Positions 44,606 to 52,929 of a stretch of 64,000 nt of DNA are shown in pieces. A program made the position numbers and the translations under genes. The DNA lies in NCBI GenBank assembly GCA_965659665.1, contig CBFHWU010000017.1:150458-214457 (forward strand). The letters are read 5' to 3'. The number at the start of each line of letters is the position of its first letter. Position 1 is the stretch's first letter. Below the pieces are notes generated by a model. That model was given only the letters and a program-made list of their open reading frames with translations. It had not been told where the DNA came from and made no database searches. Source of the DNA: CBFHWU01 sp965659665 (lineage in GTDB: Bacteria; Bacteroidota; Bacteroidia; Flavobacteriales; Flavobacteriaceae).

Positions 44606-45556
44606 CTATAGTTTAAAAACTATAAACTTTAATTTAAATGGGCAAATAAATGTTGATCTTTTTGATAATGTCGTAATAAATCGACCAAAAAATCCCCAAT
44701 GCCCTAATACTAAATAACCAATGTGTAAAAACTGCCCTTTTACGAGAAAATGTATTCCAACAAAAAAATCAAACAATAACCTTATGGGTATCCACCATAT
44801 CCAAACATATAGCGGAAGGTTCTTGAGGTAAGTGATATAAAAGTTACGAATGTTAAACATCAATTTTTTAGGATCAGTTTGTTTTAGTGTTCCTGCCCCT
44901 AAATGATACACAGTAGAATTGGGAACGACATACACCTTATACTTATTTGATTGGGCACGTAGGCATAAATCGATCTCTTCAAAGTGCATAAAATAACTAA
45001 TATCAAATCCACCCAAGGAAATAAAAACATCTTTTCGGATCCAAAAAGCTGAACCACTCGCCCAAGTAACTGCTACAGAGTCGTTGTATTGACCTGTATC
45101 TTTTTCACAATAATTGAATGCTCTACCACGACAATAAGGAAGTCCCATTGCATCAATAAAACCTCCCGAGGCACCTGCATATTCAAAATAATCTCTTCGA
45201 TTAACATCTAATATTTTGGGCTGAACAAAAGCAGTTGTAGGATGTTGAATAAAGTGATTTACAATTGGCGTTATCCAATTATCGGTCACCTCAACGTCAT
45301 TATTTAATAAACAAATAAAATCAGCATTAATGGTAGGGATTACTTTGTTATAGCCCTCTGCATATCCGTAATTAAGCTTATGAATGATAAGCTTAATATC
45401 AGGAAATTGTTTTTTTAACACTATTACAGAATCGTCACTTGAAGCATTGTCAATTACAATAATCTGTGCATCGCCTCGATGCTTAATTACAGAAGGTAAA
45501 AAGCGCTGTAGCAGCTTTGATCCGTTATAATTAAGAATGGCAATTGCTGTTTTCAT
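44606..45556 (-). CDS. Family 2 glycosyltransferase (rhamnosyltransferase-like)
   Basis: A 316-residue GT-A enzyme: AIAILNYNGSKLLQRFLPSV, VIDNASSDDS, DFICLLNNDVEVTDNW (the DxD-like site) and WASGSAFWIRKDVF, HFEEIDLCLRAQ. A C-terminal hydrophobic and amphipathic part (about 240-316) suggests membrane contact. It should transfer a sugar in surface polysaccharide or lipopolysaccharide synthesis; donor and acceptor unknown. Its ATG overlaps the stop of the HsdR_N gene by 4 nt. Confidence 0.9.
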   Translation of the reverse strand: MKTAIAILNYNGSKLLQRFLPSVIKHRGDAQIIVIDNASSDDSVIVLKKQFPDIKLIIHKLNYGYAEGYNKVIPTINADFICLLNNDVEVTDNWITPIVNHFIQHPTTAFVQPKILDVNRRDYFEYAGASGGFIDAMGLPYCRGRAFNYCEKDTGQYNDSVAVTWASGSAFWIRKDVFISLGGFDISYFMHFEEIDLCLRAQSNKYKVYVVPNSTVYHLGAGTLKQTDPKKLMFNIRNFYITYLKNLPLYVWIWWIPIRLLFDFFVGIHFLVKGQFLHIGYLVLGHWGFFGRFITTLSKRSTFICPFKLKFIVFKL

Positions 45557-45999
45557 AATGTGGTAAATAGATTAGGGAAATCTTCTAAGAATTCGTAGTG
45601 AGAATCATTTGACTTGCAGTAGTAGTGTGACATTCCGTTGGTAACCATTAAATATTTAGCTTTTAAAGTTCGCTGATATAGGGCAATCTGATCGAATGTT
45701 TTTTGAGATATTTTAATAGAAGGCGCTTTGCATTCAACGAGTAACGCAATGGTTCCCTTAGGCTCGTAAACCACTACATCAAAACGTTTTGAAATACCAT
45801 TTACCACAACTTTTTTTTCTGAATTCATTAATGTTTTTGGTAATTTATGGGTTTGAATAAGAAATTGAATTACGTGCTGACGTACCCACTCTTCAGCCGT
45901 CATCACTACATACTTTTTTCGTAATGGATCCATAATGTACGTTCTATTTTCGTTACTTTTGAACTGAAAACGAAAAATGGGGAAGTTTAGCCGATCCAT
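45553..45999 (-). CDS. Stand-alone HsdR_N-domain protein
   Basis: A 148-residue protein that resembles only the N-terminal nuclease-like domain of type I restriction subunit R: MTAEEWVRQHVIQFLI, KRFDVVVYEPKGTIALLVECKAPS (a PD-ExK-like core with D, E and K) and YLMVTNGMSHYYCK. No helicase domain or hsdM/hsdS is nearby, so it is not a restriction system. The ATG at 45999 (MDRLNFPIFRFQF) is preferred to 46059, which lies inside holA. Its start is only 9 nt from the divergent holA start. Function unknown. Confidence 0.8.
   Translation of the reverse strand: MDRLNFPIFRFQFKSNENRTYIMDPLRKKYVVMTAEEWVRQHVIQFLIQTHKLPKTLMNSEKKVVVNGISKRFDVVVYEPKGTIALLVECKAPSIKISQKTFDQIALYQRTLKAKYLMVTNGMSHYYCKSNDSHYEFLEDFPNLFTTL
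45954..45961 (+). promoter_or_regulatory. holA -7 promoter element
   Basis: TACTTTTG matches TAnnTTTG and lies inside the 5' end of the divergent HsdR_N gene, about 47 nt before the holA GTG. Confidence 0.35.
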
Positions 46000-46003
46000 T
46001 TTA

Positions 46004-46034
46004 CAAATGTGCGAAAAACATTGGTAGCCATCAA
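46004..46034 (-). promoter_or_regulatory. Promoter of the HsdR_N gene inside holA
   Basis: On the minus strand TTG (46034-46032) and CACATTTG (46011-46004) are 20 nt apart, which fits the flavobacterial consensus apart from one base. The ATG follows 4 nt later, so the mRNA would be nearly leaderless. Confidence 0.45.
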
Positions 46035-47022
46035 CTCCATTATTAGCGATATTCTTCAAAAAAAATTTTATCCCATCTATTTTTTGATGGGTGAGGAGCC
46101 CTATTTTATCGATGAAATCTTAAATGCATTAGAAAATACTGTCTTAAAAGAAGAAGAAAAAGCATTTAATCAAACTATTGTTTATGGACGCGATACGAAT
46201 ATTTCTGATTTAATTACAACCTGTAAGCGCTTTCCAATGATGTCGGATTATCAGCTGGTGATGGTAAGAGAGGCTCAGGATTTATTTCGCTCTATTGATG
46301 AGTTAACCCCCTATATTGAACAACCCCAACCCACAACGGTACTTGTATTGGCCTATAAGTTTAAAAAAATAGATAAACGAAAAAAAATATATAAAGCAAT
46401 ATCAAAAAACGGATTATTATTCGAAAGCAAACGCTTATACGATAACCAAATTCCTGCGCTAATACAACAATGGGTTAAAAAAAACCAACTACAAATTACT
46501 CCAATGTCGACTCAAATACTATTAGAATTTTTAGGAACTGATCTTGGGGCAATAAAAAATGAAATTGAAAAATTAAATTTAATTCTAAAAGAAGGAGAAA
46601 CAATTACACCTGAACTTATAGATAAACACATAGGCTTTAGTAAAGATTTCAATAATTTCGAACTTCGAAAAGCATTAGGGAATGGCCAAAAAGAAAAAGC
46701 GTATCAAATTATATTTCACTTTGCAAAACATCCTCGTCAACACCCTCTTGTGGTCACTTTATCAACCTTGTGTACTTTTTTTTCTCAACTTCTTCAGTAT
46801 CACGGCATGTATGATCATTCTTCCTCCCATGTCGCTCGAATATTGGGAATCAGACCTTATTTCGTCAATGAATACAAAACTGCGGCTACACGCTATCCAA
46901 TTAAAGCAGTAACCCAAATTATCGAAGAAATCAGAATAGTTGATCTCAAATCAAAAGGGGTAGGTGTTGGTAAAGTTTCGGAAGGCGACTTGTTAAAAGA
47001 ACTAATCAATAAAATAGCTTAA
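46009..47022 (+). CDS. holA: DNA polymerase III delta subunit
   Basis: A 337-residue clamp-loader subunit. It has PIYFLMGEEPYFIDEIL near the start, MMSDYQLVMVREAQDL, LNLILKEGETITPELIDKHIG and a C-terminal collar region with LGIRPYFVNEYKTAATRY. It opens the sliding clamp with gamma/tau and delta prime. The GTG at 46009 and a TTG at 46020 are possible starts; the conserved part begins about ten residues in. Its stop overlaps the convergent gene by 4 nt. Confidence 0.93.
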   Translation: MRKTLVAINSIISDILQKKFYPIYFLMGEEPYFIDEILNALENTVLKEEEKAFNQTIVYGRDTNISDLITTCKRFPMMSDYQLVMVREAQDLFRSIDELTPYIEQPQPTTVLVLAYKFKKIDKRKKIYKAISKNGLLFESKRLYDNQIPALIQQWVKKNQLQITPMSTQILLEFLGTDLGAIKNEIEKLNLILKEGETITPELIDKHIGFSKDFNNFELRKALGNGQKEKAYQIIFHFAKHPRQHPLVVTLSTLCTFFSQLLQYHGMYDHSSSHVARILGIRPYFVNEYKTAATRYPIKAVTQIIEEIRIVDLKSKGVGVGKVSEGDLLKELINKIA

Positions 47023-49415
47023 CGCAATTTGGGAAAAGATGAAGGGTCCGACTCATGGATAAGGTCATACGCCTTTTCAACGATGTCGTCTATCGAGGGT
47101 TTGGAAAAATAGTCCCCATCAGTACCATAGGCAGGCCGATGCGCTTTAGCTGTTAGTGTTTGTGGAGGACTGTCCAAAAGAGGATAAGCGTTTTGTTGTT
47201 CAAGAATTTCGTTAACAATATAGGAGGAGGCTCCCCCAGGCATATCCTCATCAATAACCAGCAATCGATTGGTTTTTCTTAAACTTTTTTGAATATCATG
47301 GTTCAAATCGAAAGGAATCAAACACTGGATATCAATCACCTCGGCATTAATACCCAAGTCTGTTAATATATGGGCGGCGTCCAAAACTAAACGCAAGGTT
47401 GATCCATAAGACACCAAAGTAATGTCTACACCTGTTTTTAATATTTCTACTTTTCCCAACGGGATTTTAAACTCTCCTATATTGGTAGGCATTTTTTCTT
47501 TTATTCGATAGCCATTCAAAGATTCGATGACCAATGCGGGGTCTTGTCCAGAGAGAAGGGTGTTATAAAAACCACTTGCTTGGGTCATATTACGAGGAAC
47601 AAGAATATAAATCCCTCTTAATAAATGAATTAATGCAGCCATTTGGGATCCAGAGTGCCAAATTCCCTCAAGGCGGTGTCCGCGTGTTCGAATGATAAGT
47701 GGAGCGATTTGCTTTCCATTAGTTCTGTAGTGAAGAGTAGCTAAATCATCACTCATAATTTGAAGGGCATATAAAACGTAGTCTAAATACTGAATTTCAG
47801 CTATAGGACGTAAACCACGAAGAGCCATGCCGATACCTTCTCCAATGATAGTAGCTTCTCGTATCCCTCTGTCTGCTACCCGATCTTTACCATAAATTTT
47901 TTGAAGACCTTCTAAACCTTGATTCACATCTCCAATGGCTCCAGTGTCCTCACCAAAAATGAGAACTTTATGATAATTTTTTAATATAGATTTGAAATTC
48001 TCTTTGAGTACAATTCGACCATCTACTAAAGTAGAATTTTGATCATAGCGGGGAGGGGTCGGAGGAACATTCAAAACAGAATGAGAAAACTCATTGTATA
48101 GTTTTGAGCTAAATTTTGGTTGGTGCTCTAACATATATTTGTTGAGCCATTGATCAATTTTATTTCGTTCTTCTGAAGGGTCTCGAAGGGTTATGCGTAA
48201 TATTTTTCGGGCAGTTGACGCTAATATTTTTCTGTTTGGAGCACGAGAAGTTGATAGAATTTGTATTGATTTAAGAATTTCCTCGTGTGCAGAAACGATA
48301 TAAATATTTTCAAGCAGTGGCAGCAAGCTATCACGTTCTTTAATAAGGGGGTCGAGGTAGTGACTCCATGCAGAATTTTTGGCGTTTTTGACCAAATTTA
48401 CATTTTCAGCATCAATGTCCTGTAATTCTTTTTTAGTAGCAAAACCATGACTAATAATCCATTCTTTAAATTTTAAATTACAATCGAATTCACGTTCCCA
48501 AGCCAGTCTTTTTTCAGATTTATAGCGCTCATGAGAACCCGATGTGGAATGCCCTTGAGGTTGAGTAAGTTCGGTAACATGAATAATAATGGGAATGTGT
48601 TGTTCACTAGCCAATTGATGAGCTCTTTCATAGGCATTAATAAGGGCAGGATAATCCCATCCTTTAACCTCAAATATTTCAGCACCAGGTTGATCTGATG
48701 TTCGACGAAAACCACTTAAAGCTTCCGAAATACTCTCTTTAGCTGTTTGGTATTCATTTGAAACAGAAATACCATATCCATCATCCCAAATACTAATGAC
48801 CATGGGTATTTGTAATACAACAGCTGCATTGACAGATTCAAAAAATAACCCCTCACTTGTACTTGCATTTCCTATTGTTCCCCATGCCACCTCATTACCA
48901 TTAATAGAAAAATTTTCATCTTGAAATAAGTTTCGATATAATTTAGAGGCATGAGCTAGACCCACCAATCTTGGCATTTGTGAGGCGGTGCAAGAAACAT
49001 CTGAACTCGAATTTTTATGTTGTACTAAATTTTTCCAAGATCCATCTGAATTTAAGAAATCTGTATTAAAGTGTCCTCCCATTTGGCGACCTGCAGACAT
49101 AGGCTCGGCCTCTCCATCTGTATGGGCGTACAAACCAGCAAATAGTTGTTCAGGTGAGAGGGCTCCTATTGCCATCATAAAAGTTTGATCTCTGTAATAT
49201 CCTGAACGAAAATCTCCTTTTTTAAAAACTTTAGACATTGCTATTTGGGGAAGTTCTTTTCCATCACCAAAAATTCCAAATTTTGCTTTTCCTGTCAGCA
49301 CTTCTTTTCTTCCCAAAATACTTGTTTCACGACTTAAAGAAACTAAACGATAATCGTTTACAACCTCATTTTTAAAGGTTTCAAAACTTATTTTGGAATT
49401 TTTAATCTCTATCAT
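47019..49415 (-). CDS. 2-oxoacid dehydrogenase E1, fused alpha and beta subunits
   Basis: A 798-residue fusion. The alpha part (about 1-370) binds thiamin diphosphate: RSGYYRDQTFMMAIGALSP, GRQMGGHF, TIGNASTSEGLFFESVN. The beta part (about 450-798) has LIFGEDTGAIGDVNQG, REATIIGEGIGMALRG, RGHRLEGIWHSGSQ and VIDEDMPGGASSYIV. It resembles branched-chain 2-oxoacid dehydrogenase E1 of Bacteroidetes, which is often fused this way; the exact oxoacid is not fixed. The ATG at 49415 is chosen because the 61 codons upstream have no homology-like content. Confidence 0.9.
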   Translation of the reverse strand: MIEIKNSKISFETFKNEVVNDYRLVSLSRETSILGRKEVLTGKAKFGIFGDGKELPQIAMSKVFKKGDFRSGYYRDQTFMMAIGALSPEQLFAGLYAHTDGEAEPMSAGRQMGGHFNTDFLNSDGSWKNLVQHKNSSSDVSCTASQMPRLVGLAHASKLYRNLFQDENFSINGNEVAWGTIGNASTSEGLFFESVNAAVVLQIPMVISIWDDGYGISVSNEYQTAKESISEALSGFRRTSDQPGAEIFEVKGWDYPALINAYERAHQLASEQHIPIIIHVTELTQPQGHSTSGSHERYKSEKRLAWEREFDCNLKFKEWIISHGFATKKELQDIDAENVNLVKNAKNSAWSHYLDPLIKERDSLLPLLENIYIVSAHEEILKSIQILSTSRAPNRKILASTARKILRITLRDPSEERNKIDQWLNKYMLEHQPKFSSKLYNEFSHSVLNVPPTPPRYDQNSTLVDGRIVLKENFKSILKNYHKVLIFGEDTGAIGDVNQGLEGLQKIYGKDRVADRGIREATIIGEGIGMALRGLRPIAEIQYLDYVLYALQIMSDDLATLHYRTNGKQIAPLIIRTRGHRLEGIWHSGSQMAALIHLLRGIYILVPRNMTQASGFYNTLLSGQDPALVIESLNGYRIKEKMPTNIGEFKIPLGKVEILKTGVDITLVSYGSTLRLVLDAAHILTDLGINAEVIDIQCLIPFDLNHDIQKSLRKTNRLLVIDEDMPGGASSYIVNEILEQQNAYPLLDSPPQTLTAKAHRPAYGTDGDYFSKPSIDDIVEKAYDLIHESDPSSFPKLR

Positions 49416-49464
49416 ACTACTAATAAGAACGCAAAAGTATGAATTTTTAAAATAATAGATTTTA

Positions 49465-52242
49465 TCAGAACCACTTCCGAGTAAGGAGTTTTGATAAAAC
49501 ACTTGGTGACAAGGTGAGCTGAAAACGAATATTCGTTTTGTAATCTCTTTCGTTAATTTCCCAACCCAAAGAGGAATAAAATGGGAGATATACCTCAAAA
49601 TAATCCTCCACTAAATTAAGACGAATTCCTGTGCTGTAAACTGCTTCGGTGGGACGATATTTGTTTTTAATTAAGGCCAAATCGCCATAAGCTTCTATCC
49701 ATTTCCACAAAGTGGTGAAACTGTTTAAACTCATTATCCAATCATTTGAAAATTGTGGTTTAACAATAGATTTTATACCCCCTTCATAGGGGATAAATTG
49801 TTGTCTAAAAAAACCAGTCGATTCGGATCGACCAAATAAATTATACGAAAAAGTGTAGTCATTAGCATTTGAAACTCCAAAACTAAAAAAATCGTCATTT
49901 GTTTTATTGGTTAAAAAGACACCTCCAAAAAAACGAAAACCATATTGACGTGCTTCAGAATAAAATTTGCGAAAGTTTCCGTTAATTGAAAATTTGGCGA
50001 ATGATTTATTGACCTGAAGTTCTTGAAATAAAGAAATAGTTTTGGCTGAGCTATCATTGCTGTAATTAAACCGAACTAGTCCTAGGCTATAACTCGGATC
50101 TGTTTTAATTTCAGAAGAAACATCTCTTCCAATTGAAATAAACCTGAGATCGAATAACCAGCGTCTGTTTGAACGTAAATCTACGGGACGATAACGCCAA
50201 GTAGAAGCTAGTGTCAATTGTGAATACCTTTTGTTGGGGGCGTAGTGAAAACTTCCTGCCGCCAAATTATAATCTTTGCGATATAATAAACGGTCATAGT
50301 AAAAATTAGCATAAGAAAACCGAGTAGATCCGCTAATTTTTTTGTTTTTTATACCATATTGGGGTAATATTTTGTAATTAAACTGTGATCCGATCAAATT
50401 ATTGTTTGAGATTGAAAATCCTGCTAAAATTCCATCATAATAATTGTATCCTACCTCGGGAATGTAATAAATTTGCTCCTCATATGATACGGGAAGATCT
50501 TGCAATAAGCGTAATCTCAATTTATTGTTAAGTGGAAATGATTTAGCATGGTAACTGTTATTCGAATAGCGTTGCTCAGAAATACTGTGATTATAATTTA
50601 ACACCCATTGATCCCCATCGTCTGCTGAAACCATGATATTTTTATCATCAGGATACACCCACTGCTGATTGACTAGTTTATTTTTTTGGAATGTAAATAA
50701 TTGGGTAGGAATGTTTGAATCAGTTCGATGAGTAATATCAAAATTGATACTGTCTTTTGTTTTGTAATTAAATTTAATTTTAAAATCAATAGGAATTTTT
50801 CTCGCTAAGTAGTCCTCAAAAAACCAATCGGTATTTTTTGAAGTATATCGTTTTAGCACTTCTTCAAACGACGACTGCTCGTAAAGGTTATTTGAATTAG
50901 TGTAGACATAATCCTGTAAGGCTTTTTTAAAATGTTCTTCACCAATATATTTACTGAGATAATGAAACCCAAGTCCAGCGGAAGCAGGGTTAGCGATTTC
51001 ATGGTTGTATTTAGTTAATTTATCTAAAGGGGTGTTCAGGGGTTGGTTTACATTTCTTTGGTTGGCAAAGTTCGTGGTAATCTCAAACCTTCTTTTAAAA
51101 GGAGATTTAGCTAAATGATAATTCTTAAACCCCCATATATTAGATAAATTCCCTGTGAGTTTTAAATTGGGATAAAAAGTTTCGATATACTCTAAAAATA
51201 TATAATAGCGTAACCCTTTTAACAACCAGGGATCTTGACGAATATTATGAGGAATAAAATTTTCCAAATAGCTTTTGGATAACATTTGAACTACTTTCAG
51301 GTCAAACAATACCTCCTGGGAAACGGGTTTTATAAAATTAAGCAATACATTAAGTCCATGAATAGGGTCTTTATTGTACTCAAATTCTGTGAGTTGAAAT
51401 GTTGATTGCCCTGTTAATCCCAATAATGAATTAAGATAATTTTGAATTGTAACGATACGCGCTTGAGCTTGTTTGGGGTTGGTTTGGACATAATTGAAAT
51501 CACTTATCCAATAAGCGTCTCCAAGTTCAAACGATAAATATTTATTGACCTTAGCTGTTTCAATTGGAATTTGTTGATTGAGTACTTCTTTTGTTTTTTT
51601 CTTTGGAAAAACAAGATGAAAATCTTGTGGAGTATTAATCGTCAATTGATGTGTTGCCCTTTGCAATGACATATCATTTAGGTTGATATTGGAATTTAAA
51701 TACCATTTTCCATTTTTATCCAAATAGGCAAACGTCAAATACCAATTTTTCAGCCGTATATCTTTATTTTTTGATCTTCCATATCCTGTAAATTGGTCAT
51801 TGGGCAGATAAAGAGTATAATGAAGATTAAACGAGACGACGTCATGCGGTTGAAGGGTTTTTTTTAATGGTATACGGATGATATCGGGTTGTGAAGGCAA
51901 TCGATCCCATCTGACCGTATTTTCTTCTACGTCTTTAAATTTTAATATGGAAGTGTAGCCTCTTTCATTAAATTTTGAACGTTGAAAATCATATTGAAAT
52001 TCGTTCGACAAATAATTTCCCAATGGAGTGTTTGTTTCAGAGTATGAATGGTTCCAATCGTACACATAAAGCGTATCGATCGCCATTGTAGTGGTATTGA
52101 CAAAAACCATTTTTTGTTTGACACCGATTTTATGTTCTTGTGGAATAATTTCTGCATGAATATCATAGGTATGTTGTGCAAACACAGCAACATGAAAAAA
52201 CAGCACTATTTTGAACAGAAAAAAAGAGCGATATAGATTCAT
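49465..52242 (-). CDS. M1-peptidase-like protein without HExxH, with C-terminal beta-barrel
   Basis: A 925-residue secreted protein (signal peptide about 1-22). Residues 23-480 follow the aminopeptidase N layout: a beta-rich N-domain, then LLKGLRYYIFLEYIETFYPNLKL and LGFHYLSKYIGEEHFKKALQDY. No HExxH zinc motif is present; the only near match is HEIAN. From about 590 on there are many alternating aromatic strands ending in a terminal Phe (LLTRKWF), as in outer-membrane barrels. It is probably an outer-membrane protein with an inactive peptidase-like domain. Start overlaps the LOG-family gene stop by 1 nt (TAATG). Confidence 0.75.
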   Translation of the reverse strand: MNLYRSFFLFKIVLFFHVAVFAQHTYDIHAEIIPQEHKIGVKQKMVFVNTTTMAIDTLYVYDWNHSYSETNTPLGNYLSNEFQYDFQRSKFNERGYTSILKFKDVEENTVRWDRLPSQPDIIRIPLKKTLQPHDVVSFNLHYTLYLPNDQFTGYGRSKNKDIRLKNWYLTFAYLDKNGKWYLNSNINLNDMSLQRATHQLTINTPQDFHLVFPKKKTKEVLNQQIPIETAKVNKYLSFELGDAYWISDFNYVQTNPKQAQARIVTIQNYLNSLLGLTGQSTFQLTEFEYNKDPIHGLNVLLNFIKPVSQEVLFDLKVVQMLSKSYLENFIPHNIRQDPWLLKGLRYYIFLEYIETFYPNLKLTGNLSNIWGFKNYHLAKSPFKRRFEITTNFANQRNVNQPLNTPLDKLTKYNHEIANPASAGLGFHYLSKYIGEEHFKKALQDYVYTNSNNLYEQSSFEEVLKRYTSKNTDWFFEDYLARKIPIDFKIKFNYKTKDSINFDITHRTDSNIPTQLFTFQKNKLVNQQWVYPDDKNIMVSADDGDQWVLNYNHSISEQRYSNNSYHAKSFPLNNKLRLRLLQDLPVSYEEQIYYIPEVGYNYYDGILAGFSISNNNLIGSQFNYKILPQYGIKNKKISGSTRFSYANFYYDRLLYRKDYNLAAGSFHYAPNKRYSQLTLASTWRYRPVDLRSNRRWLFDLRFISIGRDVSSEIKTDPSYSLGLVRFNYSNDSSAKTISLFQELQVNKSFAKFSINGNFRKFYSEARQYGFRFFGGVFLTNKTNDDFFSFGVSNANDYTFSYNLFGRSESTGFFRQQFIPYEGGIKSIVKPQFSNDWIMSLNSFTTLWKWIEAYGDLALIKNKYRPTEAVYSTGIRLNLVEDYFEVYLPFYSSLGWEINERDYKTNIRFQLTLSPSVLSKLLTRKWF

Positions 52243-52928
52243 TAAAAGTTTGGACTAAGAGATTTTTTAGCATAAAAACTCTCTAACACATCAATGATTT
52301 CATCTTCTGTATCAACGATATGAAACAATGCTAAATCCTCTTGGCTAATATTTTGATGACGTTCTAAGAGGACTTCTTTTATCCAATCAACTAAGCCTGA
52401 CCAAAAAATACGATCCACTAAAATGATGGGGAATTTTTTAATTTTATGTGTTTGAATTAATGTTAAAGCTTCAAAAAGCTCATCAAGTGTTCCAAATCCT
52501 CCTGGCATAACAATAAATCCCTGAGAATATTTTACAAACATAACCTTTCTCACAAAAAAATAATCAAAATTTAAACTTTTATCATGATCGATATAGGGAT
52601 TGTTATTTTGTTCAAAAGGCAGTTCAATATTAAGCCCAACGGAAACACCTCCCCCTTTTTGTGCTCCTTTGTTGGCGGCTTCCATAATTCCAGGTCCACC
52701 TCCAGTAATAACCCCAAATCCCATCTTAACGATGTGTTCAGCAACACTTACTGTTAATTGATAGTGAGGGTCATCTTTGAGGGTACGAGCCGATCCAAAA
52801 ATGGAAACACAAGGTCCAATGAATCCCATCTGTTCAAAGCCGTTCACAAATTCTCCCATAATTTTAAATAAAAGCCAAGAGTTATTTGTTTTAATCTCGT
52901 TCCATGTTTTTGAATTTTTATTTACCAT
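52242..52928 (-). CDS. TIGR00730 / LOG family Rossmann protein
   Basis: A 228-residue lysine-decarboxylase-like Rossmann protein. It has CVSIFGSARTLKDDPHY, VITGGGPGIMEAANKGAQ and the PGGFGTLDELFEALTLIQ motif that defines the LOG phosphoribohydrolase group, which cleaves nucleoside 5'-monophosphates. The physiological substrate in Bacteroidetes is not settled. It follows uvrA by 1 nt. Confidence 0.9.
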   Translation of the reverse strand: MVNKNSKTWNEIKTNNSWLLFKIMGEFVNGFEQMGFIGPCVSIFGSARTLKDDPHYQLTVSVAEHIVKMGFGVITGGGPGIMEAANKGAQKGGGVSVGLNIELPFEQNNNPYIDHDKSLNFDYFFVRKVMFVKYSQGFIVMPGGFGTLDELFEALTLIQTHKIKKFPIILVDRIFWSGLVDWIKEVLLERHQNISQEDLALFHIVDTEDEIIDVLESFYAKKSLSPNF

Positions 52929-52929
52929 A

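Noticed and set aside
45553..45999. Type I restriction-modification locus
   Set aside because: Only the HsdR_N domain is present; no helicase part, methylase or specificity subunit lies in the window.
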